Assembly (NCBI GenBank): GCA_037179335.1
Contig: JAKZHN010000044.1
Span: 62,001 to 126,000, forward strand
Length of the DNA stretch: 64,000 nucleotides
DNA from: Cyclaneusma minus
Lineage: Eukaryota; Ascomycota; Leotiomycetes; Marthamycetales; Marthamycetaceae
Direction of reading: 5' to 3'
Shown here piece by piece: positions 1-11,741 of the stretch; the stretch's first letter is position 1, and the number at the start of each line of letters is the position of its first letter. Both the position numbers and the translations under genes were made by a program. The notes below the pieces were generated by a model. That model was not told the DNA's origin and did no database searches. It saw only the letters and a list, made by a program, of their open reading frames with translations.

Positions 1-3000
1 GTCGACAGATTTCTTGCGGACCCTCCTGGCTAGCAGCTCCATGTTGGCCTTGTCATTCAGAGTTTCCAAGATCCGGATCATGTACAAGACGTATCTCTGC
101 ATGTAAACGCAGTGTCGACCAACCCTTTCCCATTCAGGCCTCCAGACTTGTACGTGCATGGTCTTGGTAAACATCGTCTCTCTTAGCTCATGACGCGCGG
201 CCGACGCTGCAGTGTAGTCCGGGATGTCTTCTTCGCAGAGAATGCGAGCAACTCGTGCAATGATGCGGTGGTGCCAGTTCTGCTTGTCTGCCGCTCGGAC
301 ATTACGGATACAGAGTAGTATGTATGGTTCCCATTCGTCTTGTTGAGTCAATGTAACTGACTCGCCCTTGCGGATCGCATACGGCTGCTTTTGGAGAATA
401 TCGGCTCCAGCCTGAGGTGTCATATCTCCGGCTGTCACGAGCTTGTGGACGATAGATCGAAGTTTGTAATGAGGCTCGAGAATGAAGTCCCCTTGTTTTG
501 AAATTGATTTTTTCGGGACGGTGTTGATGGCGTTCTCGAAAGCATCCAGGATAGATTCGACGGAGGGCCTCTTGTCGGTCTCCCTGTCCATCTGGCTGTA
601 CATCTTCCAGAGACACTTACCCAGCATGTAGTGACCGAACCAAAAATCTGGCTTTGCTTTGAGGGCCATCCGGAAAAGATGGGCGGCGTATTCCCAAGCC
701 TTCCAACGGCGGAGCTCTGAATGGCTGGGTTGCTTGTACATCCCTCGCGGACCGCTCATATGGCGTTCAAAATCGACGACGAGAAACGGTTCCATGTTGA
801 ATGGCTCACGCGAAGATGCGTACACTCTCATCGCGAAGGAATGGTACAAGTCGGAAACTTTGTTCGCCATATCAGGCGTTATGTGTGCCGTGCGAATGGC
901 TGCAGAACATGCCATTGTGTAGCAATGTATGGCGTGGCGCTGTTCACGAACCAGGTCTGGGTTCCTGGCATTGATTTTGTCCGCAGACCAAGAAACGTCC
1001 TCTTGCAACTCGGCGTCGCAACATTGGGCGAGTCGATACCAACTCTCCCAGTGGTCCGGCGTAAATTGGAGCTGAATGCGGAAAAATTGTGCGGCTACCT
1101 TCAGATCATCGGTTTCACCCGCGCCAACGCGTTTCTCCCTCGCCGAGCGGAACTTGGCAAAGGAGAGGTCGCCCATAAGGAAGAACCAGCCCGCATTGGC
1201 AAGAGACATTTCTGCCCCCCTGACGGGTAATGTATTGAGCTCACCCACGCCTTTCAAAGCTTGGTAAAGATCCAGCGGCCTAATCGAACCTTTCAAATAT
1301 TCAACAAAGTTCCGTTGGTTGTGCAACATCTGCGTCGAGCTCTTTGGTTGACCAATAGAAGTTTGCATCTTTTCGATGGTAAGTCTCAGCTCTGATTTAA
1401 GAAGATCTTTCATAGACATTGTGTTGGCCAGACCGATTATCCTCTCGGCAATCTGGTAGGCGGTGCGCCTATCCAAACTCTCAGTCGAACACGCATGATC
1501 CGTGATCTCGAAAGTACCAGCACCAAGACGAATTCCATAAAGATCGAAGAGCACAGGACCAAGATAATCCTCCCAGCGCTCGATATTCTTGAGCCGACTC
1601 ATCTCGAGCTTCATCATCTTGAGGAAGATCTTATTTGATGCTTTGCATATCTTGCGCAGGCCGAGTGAATAGTGAACAGCACCCATGTACTCAGCAAGAT
1701 CAGCATCAATGGTGGCGAAGATATCCTTATTCTGATTCATTCCATCCTTCAGCAGAGTGTAAAGTAGCGCCCATACTCGGACCTGCATCTCCCGCAGCTT
1801 CGTGAGGAACATCGGGAATGACCCTTGCGTGTATGCCGTGGTTCTCGGCAACTGGATCATGCCAACCTTGACCTCGTCTTCGAAAATAGACGCAGAGTGA
1901 AGCAGAGAGGCTAGCCTTGCGAGAACCTTGCAGGTTGATTTGATGTGTGCATCGTCAATGATGTCGAAAGCAGTCGGGTCGTTAAGTGCCATAGTGAGTG
2001 ATTTGACCAGTAAATCATCGAGTGCTTTGAACCAGTTGAGTAGCGTGTGTTGTCTGGGATCGTCCGGACTGTCAGCGTAAGTCGTTGAGGTTAAATCGTT
2101 CACGATGATCTCGAGACATTTCAGATAGCAAGAGAATACTTTGGTTGGGTAGTCGATGCTCTTGTAAGCCTCGCGCAGCCTTTGCCAGAGGAAGAGCCTT
2201 AAAGAAGTACTACCACCTTGCAAAAACTTCCACATGTCGCGGAGGCCCACTGGAACATTTGCAGCTCCGCTTGGCTCTGGTTGCTTTTCACCGGTCTTAT
2301 CCTCGTTCGCACTGTCGCTCGGGGCTGGAATGGCGGATGGCGGGTCTAAGACGGGCTCCAGAGTCTCAATGATCGACACTGGTTTCGAACGGTCGGACTT
2401 GAAAAGATTCAGGAAGAAATCCAGGGTCGTCAAACGAGAGATTTCTCGCTCTGCGGCGGAAAGGGAGATTTCGGACATGGCAGCATTGTTTTGGAGCTCG
2501 ATTCGTCGCTCGTCGTGAGCTCGCAGGATTTTCTGCATATCTGTCCAGAGCATGACGACGTGCTCTTGATTTACATGTTCGGCTGTGCTAGCGTAGAAAA
2601 CCGAGGACCACAAGTGGCGAAGAGTCAAATCGTCGTACGGCTCCTGAGGGTTGGTTCTTATGACATCGGAAGCAAGGTTGAACCATCTGTCAAGTCTATC
2701 TTTGCCGCGGACCCTCGTAGCATGATCTACAACACTACTGGGATTTGTGATCCTCGCATAAACATCGAGATGGAGCTCGAAGAGCATCTGAGACATCTCT
2801 TTGACGTAAGAATATTCCTCGGGATCGAATTTCTCTAACCGAAGACGCATAGCTGCGCTTCTGTAGAGCTCGTAAAAGTCTTCGTCGCCCAATGTGATGA
2901 TTTGAACCACAGTGGTCTTCAGTTCCTCGGGCCATAGATATTTAGTGTAGCTTGGCTGGAGTTTTTGTATCCATCGCAACAACACATCTTGTAAATAGAC

Positions 3001-4825
3001 CCAGCCTTGACCGAGTCTTTCGGCGAATTCGGTCAGCCCATCGGCTTTGGGGAATGCAGGCTTGGTGCTGGGCTTCTGACCGCCCGACTTAGCATGCTCG
3101 AGGAATGCTGTAAGACCAGCATTTGGACTTCCGCCTGCCATGCCCAAGACGTCAGCTCCACTGCCTGAGAGTGCTGTGGAAGCTTTGCTGTCATCCCAAT
3201 TTCTGAGAATGGCCTGGAGGTCTTTCACCGCTACATTTCGGGGAATAGTTTCCGTTTGAGACTGCTCTCCGGTAGCCATCGCTGCTTGTAGATCCTCGAG
3301 GGTTCCGAGATCGTCAACTCCAAGCTTGTTCAATAGTGAGCCGATGAAACTGAACATATGTTCATCGGCGAGTACATGTTCTCTCAGTTTCTCTTGGCAG
3401 GCTGTCACAGGATCGGCCACCTCAGTATTGTCCCGGTTTCGAATCCGTCTGCTCCGCTTTTGGGATACATCGTCTTGCTCCTGAATGCCAGCAACCGACT
3501 GAGACCTTTTCCTACTGGGCCCAGCAGTCTGTCCATCTGTTAACCCATTATTCTCTTTGAGCTGAGTAACCTCGGTACTGTCTGGTTTGGGCGCGCAGGC
3601 ATCTTTGTCACCACTGTTCTCCAATGTTGACGCCTCCTTCGAGCCATCCCGAGGGCTGCCGCCATGGTCGACTTCAATCGAAGGTATCGGGATTTGAGAA
3701 GCCTCTTCCATTGTTGTATCACTTTCCTCGGGAAATTGGAGAACCACGGCACTAATACCGATTTCTGGCGGTGTCATGGAAGCCGCTATCAAGGCGTTGC
3801 CCACAGCGCACCAGGACTTCTCAGGAACATCGATTACAATCCGTGGTCGGTAAGCCGGGGCTGCCGGAACGAAGCTATGAGAGCTCATACAGTCATCAAT
3901 GGCAGGAAGGAACGGATATGGATCCATATGCTTTTTCAGCATGGAGCTCATGTTCTTCTTCTCGTATGGGGCCATGATGGGGTGAGACAATGCCGTTTCA
4001 TCTCCGAGAACGTCAAGTTGTTCCTTGAGCTGCTCGCCGGCAAAGCCCTCTTCCAGGGCAAGAGGCTCAACGTCGACCACAGTCGGATCATCGTCGACTT
4101 CGACAGCGGCCTCCAGACAATATCTAGCGATACTTCGACTACCGAGTAAGGCTCCGATCCTCGCTGCTCGTCGCCAGAGTTCCGTATCCGACTCATCTCG
4201 AGCTAGAGCTTGAGCAAAGTCTTGCAGGGCGCTCTTTGCTTTTGGCAGTATCTCTTCCCTGGAGAGTGGCGCGGCTTGGGTCTTCTGCTGGTAGCGCAAA
4301 CAATCCAGCACGAACTGTCCACGGTTCTTGTACGCAAGGTAGAATATCTGCGGTAGCGTACTCGGCTGGCCATCAGCAGCGACCAGGCCAATATCGGCAT
4401 CCGTGCTGAGAATGGCATCGGCATCAAGATCCAGATCGGGGTTCTGATCGAATCGCTGGAATTCAGTGACATTTTCGGGGCCCGAGAAGATCTCAGACTT
4501 GAAGAGGGTCTCGTAGGCTTCGGCGGCTTGCGCGTAGTATCGGGGCCCTTGTGAGTGTAGTTTCAGCGCGGCTTGGTAAAGCTTCAGAGCTTCTTCAATC
4601 TAGAAGTAGATGATGGTCAGCACATTTAACAGCCGACGCCAGCAAACAGAGGATAGGGTTGCCAAGTTGCAGGGCTCGGTGAACGTGGGGTCATCGTACC
4701 TGGATTTCCTTGGTGTTGTCGACCTCGTCGATAACCAGGTCGTCGGGCTCGATATTCAGCGCGGTGAAGGCAGACTGGGAAACTTGTTAGCTTCCACGAG
4801 TTCGAAGATAGTGGACACAAACCAT
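1..4825 (-). CDS. HIR3: HIR3/CABIN1-like histone transcription regulator, 3' part outside window
   Basis: Subunit of the HIR histone H3-H4 chaperone complex, which acts in replication-independent nucleosome assembly and histone gene control in the nucleus. The visible part is about 1,559 residues. The start ATG (4823-4825) is an exon by itself: an intron follows at 4775-4822 (GTTTGT donor, GCTAAC branch point), then exon 2 (4700-4774), intron 2 (4600-4699), and one uninterrupted frame from 4599 to the window edge. The N-terminus reads MSAFTALNIEPDD, followed by IEEALKLYQAALKLHSQGP. This is the pattern I know from fungal Hir3, where TPR-like helices begin. Acidic and low-complexity stretches occur around 3,540-3,720. 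The frame was checked at about ten points and stays open. The C-terminus is cut off by the window. Family identity is recognised from memory of fungal Hir3 sequences. Confidence 0.9.
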
Positions 4826-5314
4826 TTCAAAAGAAAGTGGGGCAGCCAAGTCATAGCCTCAGGGGGTACAGGCAGGTGAGAAGGGAGCGTGAAGGCCGGA
4901 GAGATGAGGTATGGGAAAGACAGAAAGTGAGAACATTGAAGAAGAAGATGCACCACGACACACACGGCTGTGGACGACGCGGCTGAGGCGTACGCGCTAA
5001 GAAGACGCTCTGGGCCAATGGGCGGCTAGCATCAGGCTCAGACATTGAAGCTCGGGCCTCAAGTGTGGAGCATAGGGATTGATGCTCTCCGTGCAGTCTA
5101 ATTATAACGTACCTGCTGCCATCGTTGCGTCCCTCCCTGGACATATTCGCTGCGCTCCACCGACGAGCTGTTCAGCTTCCAGAACACCGTTGCCGCCATC
5201 GCTCCAACACCTGAAACGAACGATTGCTCCCAGAGCGGAAAGAACAGAAAGGCCAAGAAAGGGCGGGTTGCTTGTGTTGCAGCTCCAATTGAGCTGAAGG
5301 TGCGAGGAGACAGG
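4826..5314. promoter_or_regulatory. Shared upstream region of HIR3 and ChAPs gene
   Basis: These 489 bases separate two head-to-head start codons and must contain both 5' UTRs and promoters. I see no further gene. No clear TATA box is visible. Confidence 0.45.
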
Positions 5315-7795
5315 ATGGTTGCTCCAGCTGTGCCAGAGTACGTGTTGTGCTGCTGCTGGACTCCCAGTGTTCTGTTTTGCGCTACAGCTGATCTCACCAT
5401 CGTCTGGATTTTCCTAAACCTTCATACGTCTTTACCAGGAGGCCGGACTTTCAAGGGAAGCGCTTAAGCGCATCATATTCTTGATCTACCACTGCCTTTC
5501 TATGATTTGGTCCACTGCTAACACTTCTTCTCCCTAGGATCACTGAGGAGCATCTACATGAATCGATAGAAGCGAGAACCGATGTCTTGAACGGATTGCG
5601 AGAATTGGGCCCGCCAGATCTGGTCCATCTAGTCAAGCAGAATTCCCGGAACCCAGGCAAGCAGGTCCGTGACGGCTCCCTATGAAGCAGGCCTGTGTGC
5701 AGCACATCTGACCCCTTTAGATCGGCGTATACCACCACGTTACTGGAGTCGATGCCTCGTCATCTGCAAGTTTAGCCGCCTACATCAACACCCTCACCTA
5801 CTCGCATTATGATAAGACGACCACCAAGATAGTTGAGGGTATATATTGGTACGAGAGGCGATTACAGGTCAAGGCGTATTTATGCTGATACGGGGGACAG
5901 CTGCTACAATGCCTTCTCCAGATACGACATGCGCGTACAAGTCTCGATTCCGGGTACCGTGGAGAGCTGCTGTATAGACGAGATGGGGAATAAGAAGACT
6001 GCAACCGATGAGCTCTGGCTGGAGACATATCTTTGCAGTGTCCTTAGAGCCTACTCGTATGCCGACGACGGTAGCGGCGAGGTGGTCAAGAAGATCATGG
6101 GAGTCCGAAGATTTAACCCCATCATGAATACCGATACCGAGCACAAATTCCTTCAAGCAGCCGAACATCTGTTCTTCCGAGGTAAGAAGCCCTTTTTAGG
6201 ATACTGAGACTAGGCTGAAGTATCGTAGGATACCAATTGGGCTCTGAGTCCATTGTTCAAATATCCAACAGCGTTACGAACCACCTAGTAACTGGTCTTC
6301 TTCGATACTTCAACACGACCGGCAGCTATGCTGCAGGTATAAACCTATTTGAAAAGCTCAGGACCCGGAATGTTGAGGTTTCATCCCTGCTGGCGAAGGT
6401 ACTTTTGATGGGAAACGAAGAAGTACAAGCCATCAAAGTTTTGCACTCCGCCGTCCTTCAGTCGCCAATGGACTACACCTCCCTCGAGACCCAAGCCGAT
6501 TTTCTTCTGAAGAAAGCTCAAAGCCCGACTGCGCCAGCAGAGGCCAAGGCCGAGCGTCTGAAGCTGGCGCTAGGATGTGCAGAGCGCAGTACCATCGCCG
6601 CACCGAGCGAATTTACGACATGGGCCAAGCTTGCTGAAGTCTACGTGGCCATGGAAGACTGGGAGAATGCTCTCGAAGCATTAAATTCATGTCCCATGTT
6701 CACCTACCAAGATCGGGACATGCCAATCATGCCGGAGCCAAAAGATGCTTTCCTTCCGATTTTGGCTGAAGCCCGTCTCGACGAAATCGATGGCGACGCC
6801 GAATCAAGATACGGAGAGCAGGTACACCCAAGTCTGATGAATCTTCGAGCATCGCAATACAAAGGGACCTTCAAGATGGCGTACAGTATTTTGACAGAGA
6901 TGACGGCGAAAATTGGGTGGGATCAGCTTTTGCGCATTCGAAGCAACGTTTTCGTCATGGAAGAAGAGTATCGAAGCGAGAAACAAGTGGTTCCTGGGGA
7001 TATGTCAAATCGTAACCCGAGCACGGATGTGTTAAGAGGTACTCCGGATCCTACTACAAATGGTGATGCAGAGGAGGGTACGGAAGACGGTGCCAGCACT
7101 AACGATGCGCAATCCACGATTGAGAACGTCAGTGGAGGAAATGAGTCATTAGAGGTGCCCTCGCATACGGTCAATCCGCATGAGGTCAAGAGCGGAAGTG
7201 AGGAGGTAAGAGTGATTCTCGTCTGGAACTTACTTTTACTGACAATCTGCTATAGAATGGTGCGTCAGACGAGTCAATGGCAAGATTCAAGAGCAAGCGT
7301 CTCTGCGAACGTTGGCTTGACAGCCTTTTCATGGTCCTCTACGAAGATCTCCGCATCTACACTATCTGGCGCACCGAAATGGCACAGTACCGGGCACAGC
7401 AAATGCAATACAAGAAATCGGCCGAAGAATGGGAGATTCTGGGCTCCCTGGCCGAGCGTCTGCACCACCAAGCCGAAGCAGTGGAGGCTTATCGCGCCTG
7501 TCTAGCCATTCGCTTCAGCCCGAAAGCCCTCAAAGGCATTCTGAACGAGTACGTGCGGGAGAAGAACACGCGGGAGACAGTGACTGCCGTCATCAAGCTG
7601 GTGACGTGGCAGTACAGGTGGTATTCGGAGTTCTCGCCTGAGCTGCTGTATACCATCCGTACGCTGATCGAGGACGAGGGCGCGATGAAAGTGAGGAGTA
7701 TCATCCAGGCCAGCAGCATGCCACAGTCGGTGCAGGATTTGACGCACCACTATGCCCAGCTCTGTGCCGCTTTCAGGAGCAATGGAGGCGAATAG
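5315..7795 (+). CDS. Exomer ChAPs family protein (Bch1/Bud7-like), with one frame break
   Basis: ChAPs proteins bind Chs5 and Arf1 at the trans-Golgi network and form exomer, which exports selected cargo such as chitin synthase to the surface. Exons: 5315-5337, 5538-5664, 5721-6181, 6229-7205 and 7256-7795, all with GT-AG introns. The start MVAPAVPEITEEH runs across the first intron. Recognisable stretches include RELGPPDLVHLVKQNSRNP, VYHHVTGVDASSSASLAAYI, AFSRYDMRVQV, LNSCPMFTYQD and WDQLLRIRSNVFVMEEEYR. The TPR-like region is complete and the C-terminus ends in FRSNGGE. The anomaly is in exon 3. The frame through the HHVTGVD block ends near 5828, while the YIGTRGDY block continues in the +1 frame from about 5842. 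The exon sum of 2,128 nt is not a multiple of three. No intron can fit in the 13 bases between. Either the gene is damaged or the sequence has a local error. Confidence 0.85.
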
Positions 7796-8440
7796 ATGGC
7801 ATGTGTCATGGGTCGTTTCGGAACTCGATGGATTTGGGCTTGATGTGAAGCATAATTCAATGGGAGATTTGAGGGCCTAAGCGATGGTGGCTTTCACAAA
7901 AGTTTCTCGCGGAATGCTTGCTTTTCTGATGATGTTTCTGTACAATAGAGATACCTCTGTAGAGCGCGGTTGACACTTTATCGACAGCACATGTTTTATG
8001 TGTTGTGAGAATCGAGGTTGCATGATGCGTCTGGCAGATAGTGACTTGCAGACCACCCTGTCACTCCAGGAATCCGGGGCCCCGGGCAGAGTGAAGATTC
8101 CATGGCGTGCTCGGTATCCACCATTCCTATTCTACCGTCCAGCCGCCGCCCGCCACAAGTCCAAGCACCAATGTGCGATCCTTCGTCTCTCTGGAGATTC
8201 CGATATCAGCTTTCAGAAATCAAAACCCTGCATCAGCCCCTGTCGCAGATCAGCGGCCCCACTATCGGATAACGATCCCCCGCTCAGCCTCTCCACCCCC
8301 ACGGACCTTTCTCCGTATATTTCCAGTTTCTTAGCCTCCTCAATTTCTCCCAAAAGATTTCTCTATGTGTCCTACAACATGGGCCAGCCACAGCCCGCTG
8401 TGACCCGCTCGTATTGAGCCTTTCTGCGCGGCCTGTGACG
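7796..8440. other. Intergenic region, no gene seen
   Basis: It holds the 3' end of the ChAPs transcript and the upstream region of the hydrolase gene. Around 8,100-8,400 there is a pyrimidine-rich stretch of the kind common upstream of fungal start codons. The open frames here have no recognisable family features. Confidence 0.4.
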
Positions 8441-9685
8441 ATGAAAAAGCTATTCCAAAGCCTCTCGCCGAAAGCTAATCACAAACGCCGCTCTTCGGGC
8501 TACGGTGCGGCTGCTGGATCGGGGTCTTCGAAATCGGGCGTTGCGGCGAGCGACTGTACGAATCCGGGGACGCATTTCGTTTACTCTGGAAAGGATCCGA
8601 GTGTCGAGTAAGTTGTTCTTCAGAGTCCGGGCTATCCGTACGAGTTATACTTGTCTTCTGGACAGGGGACCTTGAAAATGTGATCTATGGTTGTGATAGT
8701 AACGGGAGATTGACACTCGGACAGTATAATAGCAATCCACGGCCATAACGGGCACTGGCGAAACTCCTGGACCGACCGTGACACCAACACTTTTTGGCTC
8801 AAAGATTTGCTGCCGAGGGTGTTTGGGAATGAGATTCGGGTGGTGAGTTTTGGGTATGATAGTAATGCGCCGGTGGAGGACGTGGCGGGGAAGATGCTCG
8901 AGGGGATTGAGCGGGTGAGGCGGGTCGAGGATGTGAGTTTTTAATTTGGTTTTGATACGAGACGGGATGATGAGGGTAAATGTGGATGCTAAAGAGCGTT
9001 TTGGCAGAGTAATAATCGCCCGATTATCTTTTTGGCTCATAGCTTTGGGGGGCTGGTGCTCAAGGGGGTGAGTTGTCTTTTTTCTACTTTTACTCTCCTC
9101 CGGATGAGTGCTTAATCTCTATTTCTCCCTTTTCACTTGTCAAGAAGACGCTGCGAAGAGCAGACTTTACGGGAGGATACGGGAGGATACGAGAGACTAA
9201 CTTGAATGTGAAGGGACTTGCAATATCCCACACCACGGCGACATACCTGGATATACTGAGCAACACGCACGGCATCCTCCTATTTGGCGTCCCGCAAGAC
9301 GTCGACAAAGGTCTCTCCAACATGGTCACTTCGACGCCTGAAGCAGAAGAGAGTGCGCTTGTCAGAGATGCCAAATGGCTAGGCAAATGGGTTGGCAAAT
9401 TTGATGATGTTGGCGGAGGTACCGAGGTGGTGTATTTCAAGGAGTCTTCGGGGGTGGAAAACCAGACGGTAAAGGAACTCTCCCCTTCAACGGACGGCTA
9501 TGGTGGGAAAGCTAACATAGAAGTAGACTGGAGGTGACGAGATCATTAACGGGAGGAAAGCGGTCAAATTGAGCAAGACGCATGGAGCGATGATCCGGTT
9601 TGCGAATGTGGAGGACAAAGACTTTTTGAAGGTTATGCGGACGTTGGATGTCATGATTAACCAGCTACAACCTCGACTTCTATGA
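8441..9685 (+). CDS. SERAC1-like alpha/beta hydrolase, short stand-alone form
   Basis: Predicted serine hydrolase of 305 residues. Exons: 8441-8607, 8725-8932, 9008-9067, 9145-9468 and 9527-9685; each junction keeps frame. The fold signature is visible: IIAIHGHNGHWRNSWTD (strand plus oxyanion loop), VVSFGYDSN, then FLAHSFGGLVLKG with the nucleophile at about Ser137, and HGILLFGVP. The C-terminal block GDEIINGRKAVKLSKTHG is also typical. In fungi this domain is often the N-terminal effector of NACHT or TPR NLR-like proteins. Here a TGA follows the domain and no NACHT or repeat region is seen. After the nucleophile elbow the protein is longer than I expect, and that segment is partly coded by a direct 11-bp repeat (about 9170-9190). 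The exact acceptor at 9144 or 9147 is uncertain. The substrate is unknown. Confidence 0.7.
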
Positions 9686-10183
9686 TAGCTGACTTGTTTC
9701 TTCTAGTTTGAGTCGTGGTTTTCGTTCTTCAAGTTTCCAACAACCTCCACACCAACATTACTCCTGTATCCCTCTTCTTTTACATCCTGTGTCCGGATGA
9801 TCCGGACTGGAAGAAGACATGGGATCTGGTGTGGCATTTTCTGAGTACATAGTAGGGGACCATCGTGGAATGCTAGGTTTTCATAGCAAGGATTTTATGG
9901 TGAGTAAATTTTCTGTGACGCGTTAACATCAAGCATTTTGCTTCTCTCTAGGTTTATCCTGACCCATTCTTACTTTTCCGTTTCTGCCGGCCGCAAGCTG
10001 CCTGGCAGGTCAGGTTTGCCCGGCATGCCGTCTGTCCAGATAGGAAAGTACAGTTTTCAATATATTTTCGATGCCTTTCTCAGGCCCTTCCGTTATGCCA
10101 TTCGCTGTTGCTTTGATCCTTTCTTTTGGCATCGGGCTCAGTCCGCTCTCTTCTCTGGACTTGGCTCTTTGCAAGCCCCAGCT
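9686..10183. other. Intergenic region, no gene seen
   Basis: This is the 3' region of the hydrolase gene and the promoter of the esterase gene. The open frame reaching upstream from the esterase start has no ATG that fits better than 10184. Confidence 0.35.
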
Positions 10184-11456
10184 ATGTTCGTTCTTTACGC
10201 ACTCACTGCTTGCGCAGTATTAAGCCTGTTCGTTACTGCACAACAAGGTGGAGTTGCGAATCCCCAGCCGGCTCCTGGCTCTCCTGCACTCTCAACATAT
10301 CCTGGGTTTGCCGCGCTCGACTATGCTTTCATATTGTAAGAGAAGGCTGCTGAATGCGCTCCTGGTCCGAAATCATACAGAAAACTAATCTTCGCAGCGG
10401 TGACTCGTACACGACCATTGGTTTCAATACCAGTGGCGAGCAGCCAACTCCAGGAAACCCACTCGGCAATCCTCCATATCCAGGCTCCACATCATCGGAT
10501 GGATTGAACTGGGTGGACTACTTGACCACTCAGTACAACGAGTCCCTCTTGCTCACATATGACCTTGCTGTCGGTGGTGCCACCGTCGATAATGATCTCG
10601 TTTCTGGCTTCATGGGTCTAGTCCCAGCGGTCAAGCAGCAAATCGAGGACGAGTTCATACCTCTCTACGCACCCAGCTACGTTGACACATCCGCTCCAGG
10701 ATCGAAAGTCCCCGCGCCCACCGGAGGGGCAACCCCAAACTGGACCAGCAACAACACTCTTTTCGCAATCTTCATCGGCATCAACGACGTCGGCAGCACC
10801 TACAGACAAGGTACCCAGAACTACACCGTCTTGAATAATGAGATTTTCTCCGTCTTCCTCAACCTCGCCAACGAGCTCTATAAGGCTGGTGGACGCAATT
10901 TTCTCTTCTTGAACGTGCCCGCTGTCAACAGGTCACCATTGACGGTCGGGATGGGCGCGGATGCGACTCAGGAAGAATTCAACGATATCAAAGCCTGGAA
11001 TATTCAACTTTCGAACACGGTGGGTGAGTTTTACAGCACGCACAGCGACACCAACAACTTCATCTATGATACGAATACCCTTTTCAACCGAGTACTGGAC
11101 GACCCGAAGATCTATCCACAAACGAGCCAGATCACGAATAGAACGGATTATTGTGTAGCTTATGAGAAGTGAGTTGGATCCTCGTTATGTTCGACCTCTT
11201 CAGCCCGGACTTCGCTGGAATCTTTCATTTGTTAATTGCCTCACGATCTTCTACCAAAGTGAGACTGGAACACTGACAAGTTTCGAATAGTGGGACGCCG
11301 ACGCAGGACTACTTCAATGTAACTTGTGGAGTTCCAGTTAACCAGTATTTCTGGCTCAATAGCCTGCATCCAACATTCCCAATCCAGGACGTGCTAGCGC
11401 AGCAGGTTGCGAATCTGCTGAACCAGGAGCCGAATATGGGTATTGGAAGCAATTGA
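10184..11456 (+). CDS. Secreted GDSL/SGNH esterase, CE16 acetylesterase type
   Basis: Predicted extracellular carbohydrate acetylesterase of 362 residues. Exons: 10184-10335, 10398-11168 and 11291-11456. The N-terminus MFVLYALTACAVLSLFVTAQQ is a good signal peptide, which supports this ATG. Joining exons 1 and 2 gives FIFGDSYTTIGFN, so the catalytic Ser54 motif is assembled across the intron. Block II (YDLAVGGATVDN), block III (FIGINDVG) and block V (WLNSLHPTFPIQ, His about 334) are present in order. The residue three before the catalytic His, where SGNH enzymes usually have Asp, reads as Asn (about 331). Several N-glycosylation sequons (NES, NTS, NYT, NRT, NVT) fit a secreted protein. The likely role is side-chain deacetylation of plant polysaccharide; that is inference from the family. 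Confidence 0.87.
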
Positions 11457-11741
11457 ACACTGTTGTGGGAACATATTTGATGCATTATGGGGCACTAGTA
11501 GAACGTATTTTAGACGATTTTGAATGATACATTTGCAACTGTAGCTGAAGTCACACCAGAATTGAACCCATATGTGGGATAATTTAGGTGACTTGTGGAA
11601 CACAATTCAATCCGACCGTGACAGAAAGTTGGTGAATGCATGCTAGATCACTTGCAATTCCACCAGCCAATATGTCGAGTAGGTTTGCCAGTCCGCCACC
11701 CGCCACCCGCCGTCGACAATGCTGAGCCTTGAATATCCTTG

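Noticed and set aside
302..4472. Many medium open frames on both strands over the left 4.5 kb
   Set aside because: They overlap the continuous HIR3 frame on the minus strand and have no domains of their own.
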